DNA of 56,508 bases, taken from the NCBI RefSeq assembly GCF_000373985.1, contig NZ_KB893056.1:1-56508 (forward strand), written 5' to 3'. The stretch comes from Desulfobacter curvatus DSM 3379. Its GTDB lineage: Bacteria; Desulfobacterota; Desulfobacteria; Desulfobacterales; Desulfobacteraceae. This document shows positions 18,487 to 26,409 of the stretch, in pieces (position 1 is the stretch's first letter; each line of letters opens with the position of its first letter). The notes beneath the pieces were generated by a model. The model made no database searches. It had not been told where the DNA came from and worked only from the letters and a program-made list of their open reading frames with translations. A program made the translations under genes and the position numbers.

Positions 18487-19041
18487 TCAAGACTTTTTTT
18501 GCTGGATATATTCCTGGTAACTCATGCTCTTGTAGCTTTGGGTGTGGATATATTGCAAAATTGAGAACAACTGATCCGCATTGGCAAAACCGGGCAGACT
18601 ATTGATTTTTGTTCCGTCCGGTTCCAGAAACCACAGAGTAGGAAGCCCCCGAACCCCCCATTGCCGGGCCAACTTTTCACGCTTGTCCGTATTCACACCA
18701 ATACTGACAAAATTATCGTTCAGATAGGCTTTTACCCGGTCATCCGTGAAGGTCTCTTTTTTTAATTTAGTACAGTATCCACACCAGTCCGCATGGAAAT
18801 AAAGAAAAATGTTTTTACCCTCTTTCCCGGCAAGGGCCAGGCCCGGGGTATAATCATTCCAGGAAATATTTTGGGACGCTGCCATTGATGAATTTTGTGA
18901 AGTTCCATCTTCGCCGGCAACTGGTCCGATGTTTGCCTGATACGCCTGGGAACCCAAATCCGACCCAAGTCTGTTGTATAAATAGATGCCACCCAAAGTC
19001 AGCATCACCAGTATCCCAACCAATATATTTTCTTTTCTCAT
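18487..19041 (-). CDS. Membrane-anchored thioredoxin-like protein
   Basis: The 184-aa protein has an N-terminal membrane anchor (about residues 6-22) and a thioredoxin-fold domain of the thioredoxin_7/DUF255-like kind with the active site WCGYC (Cys87, Cys90) and the cis-Pro segment RGLPTLWF. It should act in the periplasm as a thiol-disulfide protein, perhaps in reducing or maturing exported proteins. The ATG at 19041 has AAGGA upstream. The gene is separate from mtnP by about 90 bases. Confidence 0.85.
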   Translation of the reverse strand: MRKENILVGILVMLTLGGIYLYNRLGSDLGSQAYQANIGPVAGEDGTSQNSSMAASQNISWNDYTPGLALAGKEGKNIFLYFHADWCGYCTKLKKETFTDDRVKAYLNDNFVSIGVNTDKREKLARQWGVRGLPTLWFLEPDGTKINSLPGFANADQLFSILQYIHTQSYKSMSYQEYIQQKKS

Positions 19042-19421
19042 TTTTAAGTCCTTTTTAACCAGTCTTAAAGCTACCAGCTCCAATGTCGAAATATTTGTTC
19101 ACATGCCGGGTATTTCTAAACGTAAAAAAATACCGGCATTGGCATTCGACCACCGTTCCCATTAATTTAATGCAGAAAAGTCAAAATAGCACATAATCAT
19201 TTGATTAAAAAGACGACAGATTTTATGCAATCGGCAATCACACAACAGTCATGGGTTGGCCTGGTCCACACACGAATAGACTCAACCCACAACAAAAGCT
19301 TTAATATCTGTGGGGGTTACACAGACTTTCGCACCAGACATCTGTTTATTTGACAGGTTCCTTCCTACCCATTATAATTTCCATATCCTCACAAAAATCC
19401 GTATTGGCAAAGGAGGGTATC
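19042..19421. other. Intergenic stretch with hairpin and dispersed repeat
   Basis: There is no gene. A hairpin with a 12-bp stem and one bulge (arms at about 19103-19115 and 19128-19139, ATGCCGG-TATTT) lies upstream of the thioredoxin-like gene. Copy A of a dispersed repeat lies at 19251-19304. The end carries the AGGAGGG ribosome site of the small basic gene. Confidence 0.5.
19251..19304. repeat. Dispersed intergenic repeat, copy A
   Basis: ATGGGTTGGCCTGGT is followed after about 18 bases by ACTCAACCCACAACAAAA. TGGGTT and AACCCA can pair. Related copies lie at 20253-20310 and 49071-49130, all between genes. Confidence 0.6.
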
Positions 19422-19610
19422 ATGATGGAAAAAGACAAAGAGCGCCGAGGCCAAGAAGAGAGACGTTCCGGAACAGATCGCCGCCAACTCAACCCATTGA
19501 ATTATACAGGCATTGAAAAACGGTTAAATCCAGATTGCAGGTCTGGTGGTGACCGTCGAAATGATAGGGGAAATTGGATAGAATATCAATCTCCTGTTTT
19601 AAAGAAATAA
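19422..19610 (+). CDS. Small basic protein with repeated RRSGxDRR motifs
   Basis: This 62-aa protein is packed with Arg, Asp and Glu and carries two copies of a pattern like RRSGTDRR / RSGGDRRN. The ATG at 19422 has a strong AGGAGGG close upstream. Similar short charged proteins are common in this bacterial group, often without a known role. There is no signal peptide or membrane part. It converges on the PPC-domain gene. Confidence 0.65.
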   Translation: MMEKDKERRGQEERRSGTDRRQLNPLNYTGIEKRLNPDCRSGGDRRNDRGNWIEYQSPVLKK

Positions 19611-19646
19611 GCGAATACTTTTTTGCTTTGGGTCATTTTAAGATAT

Positions 19647-20090
19647 TTATGGATTGAGCAATTCGAATCCTGTAGTTGGATCAAATACACGGACGGCGCC
19701 GGTATCAATCAATTCAAATAAAATAACCTCTAATATATGCCATGTCCGGACACCGTTACGGATACATCCGGTTACGGTCGACGCTTCTCTGCCACAAGCA
19801 ATGTGCATATGTAATTTGGGCTCTCCTTTTTCATTGGGAAAAATTGTGCCGGTTCCCACAATTTCATTCACATTATTGAGGATATGTTCCATTGGCGTAA
19901 TTGATTCTGTCCGTCCATGTTCTGGCCCGACAATCAGCTTACTGTCTTTATCAGCACCGCCGATAATGGTTAACGCCGCAGCTTTTATTGCTTTTTCATT
20001 GGCAAACTTCTCAATTTCTTCATGTATGATATCGCCGTCTTCAAGACGAATAATGTATATTCTTCCTTGTTTTGCCTGTGAGTACTTCAT
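19647..20090 (-). CDS. PPC/DUF296 domain DNA-binding-like protein
   Basis: The 147-aa protein consists of one PPC (plants and prokaryotes conserved, DUF296) domain. It has the FANEKAIKAAALTIIGGADK opening part, the metal-site-like HMHIACGRE segment and the closing pattern RTWHILEVILFEL. Bacterial PPC proteins are compact trimers of unknown function; in plants the domain accompanies AT-hooks. No AT-hook is seen here. Confidence 0.88.
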   Translation of the reverse strand: MKYSQAKQGRIYIIRLEDGDIIHEEIEKFANEKAIKAAALTIIGGADKDSKLIVGPEHGRTESITPMEHILNNVNEIVGTGTIFPNEKGEPKLHMHIACGREASTVTGCIRNGVRTWHILEVILFELIDTGAVRVFDPTTGFELLNP

Positions 20091-20469
20091 GTGATGTATT
20101 CTTTTATTTTTAAATATATTCGTTAATTATTTTCCGGTATGACGCCATACAAAGCGTAGTGACGTTCTCAATATCAGAAAAAAGCTGAACTGACAATAAT
20201 TGGGCCCTAAATGTTGCAGCGTTATTTTTAAAGGCACTTACATTCAATCAACTAACGGCCATGGGCCGACCTGGTATATCTGCGCCCAGGTTCCGGCCCA
20301 CAATAAAGGTAGAAAGAATCCAGTTAGTTGCGGGAGACTTGCAGATAAAATGTTTTAAAACTCACCGCGTTTCTGATAAAATTTCTACAAAAAGGTCTGT
20401 TCTGCTAAAGTGATTTGTATAAACTTGGGCCTCTTTGGCCCCGTAATTTTAAAATCTGGAGGTATCAAC
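20091..20469. other. Intergenic stretch holding dispersed repeat copy B
   Basis: No gene is supported. It contains repeat copy B (20253-20310) and the GGAGG ribosome site of the following small gene. Confidence 0.5.
20253..20310. repeat. Dispersed intergenic repeat, copy B
   Basis: TAACGGCCATGGGCCGACCT, then GGT, and after a short loop CCAGGTTCCGGCCCACAATA. The arms TGGGCC and GGCCCA with ACCTGG/CCAGGT form a hairpin. It shares its left arm with copy C (49071) and its layout with copy A (19251). Confidence 0.65.
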
Positions 20470-20736
20470 ATGAAATCCATCCAGGCTGAATATGATGAGG
20501 CATCAAAGGCAATCACCATCAAAAAAGACTCAAAAATTGAGGACTGGGTTTCGGTATGCCGGAGGTTTAACGATGATGTTTCTAAGATCTGTGATGTTAC
20601 CGACATAGAAGATTATACCTGGCTTTTTGAATGTTTTGATGACAAAAACAACAAATACTACTACCTGGTCAAAGAAGACAAGGCACTGTACCGGATGAAA
20701 CGCCGGCACTTCTACGACAACCTGGGCCTTGATTGA
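20470..20736 (+). CDS. Hypothetical protein (88 aa)
   Basis: I do not recognise this small acidic protein. It has no signal peptide or membrane segment, one CRRF and two further cysteines, and an aromatic-rich C-terminal half. The start at 20470 is supported by GGAGG seven bases before the ATG. It converges on lon, with a long perfect palindrome between the two genes. Confidence 0.65.
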   Translation: MKSIQAEYDEASKAITIKKDSKIEDWVSVCRRFNDDVSKICDVTDIEDYTWLFECFDDKNNKYYYLVKEDKALYRMKRRHFYDNLGLD

Positions 20737-20770
20737 TAAGGCAATGTAAAGAATGATAAATTTTTAAATA

Positions 20771-20820
20771 TGGCCCAGCCGGCCACAGGCACAACATGTT
20801 GTGCCTGTGGCCGGGCCGGG
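20771..20820. terminator. Long palindrome, probable bidirectional terminator
   Basis: A perfect 36-bp palindrome (20779-20796 with 20797-20814, arm CCGGCCACAGGCACAACA) is flanked by further G/C-rich pairing bases. It lies between the convergent stops of the 88-aa gene (20736) and lon (20885). An A/T-rich stretch lies on its left side. There is no loop in DNA; in RNA a few central bases would open. Confidence 0.65.
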
Positions 20821-20884
20821 TCACCGGGGCCGGTTGTCAATGGCAAGAGGAAGTGAGCCATTTATGGCCATCAAAAAGTTATGT

Positions 20885-23281
20885 TCAGACTTTTGTGCAA
20901 ACCGGGCTCACAGCCAAATTCTCGGGAAGTGTCCCGAGCCTGAGTGTTTCGGGTTTGGGCAGATCAATACCGATGGTTTCCCTGATCAGGTCCTCAACCG
21001 TATGAATCGTCACAAAAGTCAATTGTTCTCTCACCTCTTCCGGAATCTCGGTAAGGTCTTTTTCGTTCTCTTCCGGCAGGATGATTCTTTTCATGCCGGC
21101 CCGGTGGGCGGCCAGGACTTTTTCCTTGATGCCGCCGACAGGCAGGATGTGACCCCTCAGGGTAATTTCCCCTGTCATGGCAAGCGTTGGATCAATCTTA
21201 CGCCCCATGATCAGCGATGCGATGGCCGTAAACATGGCCACCCCGGCTGACGGCCCGTCCTTGGGCAGTGCCCCTGCAGGGATGTGGATATGCAGGTCAT
21301 TTTTTTGAAAGTCGAAATCCTTGAGGGCAAACGCCAGCCGGGATCTGAAAAGCCCCATGGATATGGTGGCTGACTCTTTCATCACGTCACCCAGTTGACC
21401 AGTCAGGGTCAATCTGCCGGTTCCCGGCATATGGACAGCTTCAATAAAGAGGATCTCGCCCCCCATGGGAGTCCAGGCCAGGCCGGTTACCACGCCTGGC
21501 GGATTGTCCACCTGGGCCACATCGTGTCTTGTTTTGGGAAGTCCGAGAATCTCTTCCAGAGAGTCCTCTGTGACAATATAAGGCTGATCGGCCGTTCCTG
21601 AAACAATCTTCCTGGAAGCAAATCCTGCCACCCGGGCAAGCTGCCGGCGAAGGGCCCTGACACCTGCTTCAACCGTATATTGATCGATAAGCGCTTTTAA
21701 CGCGTCTTCGGTGATTTCAAGCTGAGATTTCTTGATGCCGTGTTCCTCGAGAACCCGTTTCATCAGATGATCTTTGGCAATGCACAGTTTCTCACCGGCC
21801 GTATACCCGGAGACTTCGATCACCTCCATCCGATCCAAAAGCGGTGCAGGTATGCCTCTTTTATCATTGGCCGTTGCAACGAAAAATACGTCTGACAGAT
21901 CATAAGGGACTTCCAGATAATGATCGGAAAAGCTGTGGTTTTGTTCCGGATCAAGCACTTCGAGCAGGGCGCTTGACGGATCTCCCTGGAATGCCGAAAC
22001 CAGTTTGTCCACTTCGTCCAGAACAAACACCGGGTTTTTTTCACCCGCTTTTTTCATGCCCTGGATGATCCGCCCCGGCAGTGCACCGATATAGGTTCTT
22101 CTGTGGCCTCTGATCTCTGCTTCGTCCCTGACACCGCCCAGGCTGATCCGAATATATTTCCTGTCCAGGGCTTTGGCAATGCCGGCCCCAAGGCTGGTTT
22201 TCCCGGTGCCCGGAGGACCAACCAACAGCAGGATGGAACCCTGTTTTTCTTTTTTAAGTTTCATCACAGACAGGTGTTGAAGAATCCGTTCCTTTATTTT
22301 TACCTGCCCATGATGATGGTCATCAAGCAATCTTTCAGCATGATCAATGTCGATATCCTTTTCTTCGGTAACCCGCCAGGGCAGCGCCACCAGGAGGTCA
22401 AGATAGTTTTTTATGATAGGAGTCTCATGGCTTCCCTGGCCCTGTTCCTTTAATTTTGACAGCTCTTCCAGGGCAACCTGCTCCACCTCCCCTGGCATGC
22501 CGGCCTCCTTGATCAGTCGGGCATAATCCTTTTTGACGTTTGATTCGGGTGAGCCTTCATCCAGCTCTTGGCGGATGTGTTTCAACTGCTCTTTCAAAAA
22601 GGCCTTTCGATATTTTTCATTGGCCTGGTTGGAAAATTTCTCCGCCATCTCAATCTGGAGTAGGATCGAAGTCTTGTGCTTGAGAAGAATGTCCATAAAT
22701 GCGATTCCCCTCTCTTTGAATGAATCGGTTTCCAGAAGCCGCTGTTTTTCTTCCATGGCGATGGGGATGAACGGCAAAAGATACGTCATAATCTCCGGTA
22801 TGGAATCCATCTGCCCGATGCGCCGGGCATAGGCTTCGGAACCTTTGAACTGAATGCTGATTTCCTGGGCGATATCCTTGATGTAATCCAGCATCTGTTT
22901 CCGGCTTTTCAGGTCTATGTCCGCATGGTCCGGTGCCGGTGTGACCGCAGCCGTCACCTGGCTGTCTGTTTTTCTAAGGGACTCAACAGCGATCCGTGAG
23001 CGTCCGTACACCCGGAACAGATCATGGCCGCTTTTGAACGTGTGGGATTTTAATTCCATCAACGTCCCGGTCGAGAAGAACTTATCTGTATCCATGCGTC
23101 CGGGATCGAACCCTTCTTTGACGGACAAAGCGACAGCCAGGTTTTCCCCCTGATCCATGCGCTGTTTGAGTAGATTTCCCAGGGCCTTGTTTACCTTAAT
23201 TTCCAGGTCTGATTCCGGAAATAATACGGTCCGGGTAAGGGGTACGACAATATGTGTTGAGGTCTCGGGTATTGATACCAT
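20885..23281 (-). CDS. lon: ATP-dependent protease Lon
   Basis: The protein is 798 aa from the ATG at 23281, which has AAGGAGA five bases upstream. It has the N-terminal substrate-binding LON domain (about 10-200), an AAA+ module with Walker A GPPGTGKT at 355-362 and Walker B FVLDEVDK, and the S16 peptidase domain with catalytic Ser678 in PKDGPSAG and Lys719 in GGIKEKV. It degrades damaged and regulatory proteins in the cytosol. All key residues are present. It diverges from the MarR-MFS unit. Confidence 0.96.
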   Translation of the reverse strand: MVSIPETSTHIVVPLTRTVLFPESDLEIKVNKALGNLLKQRMDQGENLAVALSVKEGFDPGRMDTDKFFSTGTLMELKSHTFKSGHDLFRVYGRSRIAVESLRKTDSQVTAAVTPAPDHADIDLKSRKQMLDYIKDIAQEISIQFKGSEAYARRIGQMDSIPEIMTYLLPFIPIAMEEKQRLLETDSFKERGIAFMDILLKHKTSILLQIEMAEKFSNQANEKYRKAFLKEQLKHIRQELDEGSPESNVKKDYARLIKEAGMPGEVEQVALEELSKLKEQGQGSHETPIIKNYLDLLVALPWRVTEEKDIDIDHAERLLDDHHHGQVKIKERILQHLSVMKLKKEKQGSILLLVGPPGTGKTSLGAGIAKALDRKYIRISLGGVRDEAEIRGHRRTYIGALPGRIIQGMKKAGEKNPVFVLDEVDKLVSAFQGDPSSALLEVLDPEQNHSFSDHYLEVPYDLSDVFFVATANDKRGIPAPLLDRMEVIEVSGYTAGEKLCIAKDHLMKRVLEEHGIKKSQLEITEDALKALIDQYTVEAGVRALRRQLARVAGFASRKIVSGTADQPYIVTEDSLEEILGLPKTRHDVAQVDNPPGVVTGLAWTPMGGEILFIEAVHMPGTGRLTLTGQLGDVMKESATISMGLFRSRLAFALKDFDFQKNDLHIHIPAGALPKDGPSAGVAMFTAIASLIMGRKIDPTLAMTGEITLRGHILPVGGIKEKVLAAHRAGMKRIILPEENEKDLTEIPEEVREQLTFVTIHTVEDLIRETIGIDLPKPETLRLGTLPENLAVSPVCTKV

Positions 23282-23454
23282 TGATTTCTCCTTTTGGCGT
23301 CGGTTGATCGAGTTGTAACGATCATACAATAAGGATGATTTAATTTAGTTCAATAGAAACTAACAATATTTTCTTTTTGACCGCAGGTTATATGCGGGGG
23401 CATTTGGTCATTGCAATCTGGTATGATTGTTTGATATAGGGTTTCGTGTTTTTA

Positions 23455-23483
23455 TTGACAAAAAAAACAATATTTATTAATAA
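23455..23483 (+). promoter_or_regulatory. Sigma-70-type promoter of the MarR gene
   Basis: TTGACA at 23455-23460 is separated by 17 bases from TAATAA at 23478-23483. A start point near 23490 would give a short leader before the TTG start codon at 23522. Confidence 0.65.
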
Positions 23484-23521
23484 GGCATGAACTAACTGTT
23501 TTTGACAAATCCGGGGGTGTT

Positions 23522-23932
23522 TTGGACAGGGAACCAATCTACGAAGTCATAAGAAAATTCAGTCGGCTGGGCCGGGAATGCAATCATGAAATCTCGGAAA
23601 AACTGGGGGTATCCGAACTCCAGGTCAATCAATTGTACTATCTGAAAATGATTGACAGAACCGTGGACATTACCTGTGGAGAACTGGCCGAGGAGTTGAA
23701 TGTCACCAAACCTTCTGTCACCGGTATCGTCAACAAACTCATTGATCTGGGTGTGGTTGAAAAATCACGCTGCACCAAAGACAGACGCATTCACTATATC
23801 AAACTGACGGAAAAGGGCCGCAATATCAACCGTCTGGAATACCTTTCCCATCAGCGCGTCGTGGACATGATCCTAAAAGTCCTGACCGAAGAAGAGATCC
23901 ATACTTTTATCCGGCTGATCAAAAAACTGTAG
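23522..23932 (+). CDS. MarR-family transcriptional regulator
   Basis: The 136-aa protein has the MarR winged helix: CGELAEELNVTKPSVTGIVNKL as the helix-turn-helix and the wing with KDRRIHYIKLTEKG. It begins with TTG, preceded by GGGGGTG. It lies 26 bases before an MFS exporter on the same strand, the classic arrangement in which a MarR repressor controls a drug or metabolite exporter and itself. Confidence 0.9.
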   Translation: MDREPIYEVIRKFSRLGRECNHEISEKLGVSELQVNQLYYLKMIDRTVDITCGELAEELNVTKPSVTGIVNKLIDLGVVEKSRCTKDRRIHYIKLTEKGRNINRLEYLSHQRVVDMILKVLTEEEIHTFIRLIKKL

Positions 23933-23958
23933 CCATAAAAATCCATGGATGATCCCAA

Positions 23959-25140
23959 ATGAACAAATCCGCTATTCTCTTTATCCTGTCTACTGCCGTG
24001 GGGGTGGCGATGATGGGGCTTGGCATCATATGGCCCTTGATTCCGGTTTATGCGGTGGAGCTTGGGGCCGGGGGATTTTTGGTCGGACTCATCGTTGCAA
24101 GCTTCAACATTTCCAGGACCCTTTTAAGCCCTTTCAGCGGACTGATATCGGATAAATGGGGCAGAAAAAGGTTCATTGCATCCGGCCTGTTCTTCTATGC
24201 GGTTCTTTCTGTTTTTTATGTGCTGCCGAAAAATGCGGAAACCCTGATCCTGATCAGGCTGCTTCACGGCATTGCCTCGCTTCTGGTAGTGCCGGTGGCC
24301 ATGGCGCTGACGGCGGACATTGCACCGCCCCGAAAACTTGGGCTCTATATGGGAACAGTGAACATGGCTATTATGATTGGCCTTGGTTTCGGCCCTGCTA
24401 TGGGCGGTATGATCCGGGATACCCTGGGATTTAATGCCGCTTTTTACATCATGGGCGCCCTGGCCCTTATCACTTCTTTGGTGGTGGCGGTTTTCCTCCC
24501 GGCGGACAAAGCCCATCTCAACGATATAAAACGGCCAAAACCATACCCTGTCAGAAAAATAATAGCCAACAAGACAGCTGCCGGTATCCTTATTATGCGA
24601 TTTTTCGCTGCTTCCGGCCAAGGGTCGGTTTATACCTTTCTGCCTATTTTAGCCATGCAGATAGACCTGTCAAGTTCGCAGGTGGGCATCATTTTAACCA
24701 TGAACATCTTTTTGATTGCCTTCCTTCAACGCATAAGCGGCAGACTTGCCGACCGGATCAATCCCAAGCACCTGATCATCGCCGGCACCTTTGCCTGCGG
24801 CATAACAGTCCTGGGCATGCCCTTTGTTCACGGATTTATCCCGATTCTCATACTCAACATCTTAATGGGAATGGCCAACGGCCTGTCTCTGCCCGGCGGA
24901 CTGGTCATCACCGGCCGGCTGGGACAGACCATGGGGATGGCATCCATTATGAGTATCAACGACGCCGCCTGGGGACTGGGGTTTATCGTCTCCCCCATCC
25001 TTTCCGGACTCATCCTCGATTGGATAGGCGTATCCTATGTGTTTATCGCCGGAAGCCTTTTAATCCTTTTGGGCGGCATTGCCGTAACCGTCTTTTTATG
25101 GGATTATGACAACTCATTGAACCCAATCCAAGACCCATGA
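23959..25140 (+). CDS. MFS transporter (probable drug or metabolite exporter)
   Basis: The 393-aa protein has about 12 hydrophobic segments and the MFS loop 2-3 signature SDKWGRKRF (residues 64-72). A related loop RLADRINPK begins the second half. Size and order fit the DHA1-type drug:H+ antiporters. The substrate cannot be told. It is likely co-transcribed with, and regulated by, the MarR protein upstream. Confidence 0.88.
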   Translation: MNKSAILFILSTAVGVAMMGLGIIWPLIPVYAVELGAGGFLVGLIVASFNISRTLLSPFSGLISDKWGRKRFIASGLFFYAVLSVFYVLPKNAETLILIRLLHGIASLLVVPVAMALTADIAPPRKLGLYMGTVNMAIMIGLGFGPAMGGMIRDTLGFNAAFYIMGALALITSLVVAVFLPADKAHLNDIKRPKPYPVRKIIANKTAAGILIMRFFAASGQGSVYTFLPILAMQIDLSSSQVGIILTMNIFLIAFLQRISGRLADRINPKHLIIAGTFACGITVLGMPFVHGFIPILILNILMGMANGLSLPGGLVITGRLGQTMGMASIMSINDAAWGLGFIVSPILSGLILDWIGVSYVFIAGSLLILLGGIAVTVFLWDYDNSLNPIQDP

Positions 25141-25245
25141 TGACATCGCCATGGGTCACTGGGCCATATGCTGCTATTTGTTTAAACTAATACAAGCGAA
25201 AAAGGCGAATAACAGGCCGGTTTGAAAAACGAAAACCGTGCAAAA

Positions 25246-25283
25246 GCAAAAAAAGCCTTCAACGGAACCCGCTGAAAGCTTTT
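25246..25283 (-). terminator. Terminator of tRNA-Phe
   Basis: On the minus strand, directly after the CCA end, AAAGC-TTCA-CGG pairs with CCG-TGAA-GCTTT and runs into TTTTTTT. This is a typical rho-independent terminator. Confidence 0.8.
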
Positions 25284-25290
25284 ATAATCG

Positions 25291-25366
25291 TGGTGCCCAG
25301 GAACAGAATTGAACTGCTGACACGGGGATTTTCAGTCCCCTGCTCTACCGACTGAGCTACCTGGGC
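25291..25366 (-). tRNA. tRNA-Phe (GAA)
   Basis: A complete 76-base tRNA reads on the minus strand. Acceptor GCCCAGG pairs with CCTGGGC, the D arm is GCTC/GAGC, the anticodon arm is GGGGA-CTGAAAA-TCCCC with anticodon GAA, the T arm is AGCAG-TTCAATT-CTGTT, and CCA is encoded. One G-T pair lies in the T stem. It has its own promoter and terminator. Confidence 0.97.
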
Positions 25367-25385
25367 ACGTCAAACAACGTCAGCT

Positions 25386-25414
25386 TATATATGCTCTTTA
25401 ACTGTTCAAGTCAA
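25386..25414 (-). promoter_or_regulatory. Promoter of tRNA-Phe
   Basis: On the minus strand TTGACT (25414-25409) and TATATA (25391-25386) are spaced by 17 bases, about 20 bases before the mature tRNA start. Confidence 0.75.
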
Positions 25415-25433
25415 GCAAAAAATTAGAAAAGTA

Positions 25434-26186
25434 TTAAGAATATTGTTTTGGGCTTCCCCCCATATCACCAAGCAGATACTGAATTAACCCACAGGCACAT
25501 ACCGCAGCCGTTTCTGCCCTTAAAATCCTGGGCCCAAGGGAGTAGCTTGTAAATCCGGAATCAACAGCTTGCCTGATCTCTTCTTCTTCGAATCCACCCT
25601 CCGGTCCGATCAGGAGAACCGCTTTATTATTCTCTTGGGAAATTGTTCCGGCAAGGGGGCGATCAGAGGCTTCCCAGAAGGCAAATCTGTATGAACACGC
25701 CTTTGAGAAGGACAGAACCTGTTGAAAATCCATGGGCGGCAGAATATCGACAAGACACGATCGTCTGCACTGCTTTAGAGACTCTCTGGCAATGGTCTGC
25801 CATCGATCAATCTGTTTTTTTTCTCTTTTTTGACCTGCCAATGGAATGGATCTTTTACAATAAAAAGGAATCCAACGGGTAACCCCAAGCTGGGTAATCT
25901 GCTTAATAATCTCATCCATCTTGTTGTGTTTGAGCATGGCCGTACACAAGGTCAGATCAAGATTTGATTCCGTGAGGCTTTTTTGCTCACTTAAAATTGA
26001 AATTTCCACACAGTCAAAGGAGACCTTGTTTATACAACCTGTATAGTCAGTACCATGGCCATCGGTCATGGAAATGGTATCTTGGGGTTTAAGCCTGAGG
26101 ACCTTGCATATATGTTTTGCGTCCTGGTCAAGGATAACTGCTTTACCGGCGCTTAACGCCTCTTTATTGATTAAAAATTTCTGCAT
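25434..26186 (-). CDS. rsmE: 16S rRNA (uracil1498-N3)-methyltransferase
   Basis: The 250-aa protein has the RsmE layout: an N-terminal PUA-like domain (KHICKVLRLKPQD) and a SPOUT knot methyltransferase domain with IGPEGGFEEEE and LGPRILRAETA near the C-terminus. It methylates U1498 in the 30S subunit using SAM. The length fits the family. It is a single gene upstream of tRNA-Phe on the same strand. Confidence 0.95.
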   Translation of the reverse strand: MQKFLINKEALSAGKAVILDQDAKHICKVLRLKPQDTISMTDGHGTDYTGCINKVSFDCVEISILSEQKSLTESNLDLTLCTAMLKHNKMDEIIKQITQLGVTRWIPFYCKRSIPLAGQKREKKQIDRWQTIARESLKQCRRSCLVDILPPMDFQQVLSFSKACSYRFAFWEASDRPLAGTISQENNKAVLLIGPEGGFEEEEIRQAVDSGFTSYSLGPRILRAETAAVCACGLIQYLLGDMGGSPKQYS

Positions 26187-26409
26187 ATTTCAGATGTATC
26201 ATTACCGCCAAAATCCTGTCAAGAACGGACATTCAATGGGAATGCGTTTGTTTTACCGTATAAGATACGGTATAATTTTAGTTAGTGAACACAGGCCTCA
26301 TTTCACCACGATATTGGGCACACAGCTCCCAGACACGAATTCTATTTGAATACACAAAGACCGGATTATCAACAAAAGTATCGTTTGCCAACGAATAGGA
26401 GGTTATCCG

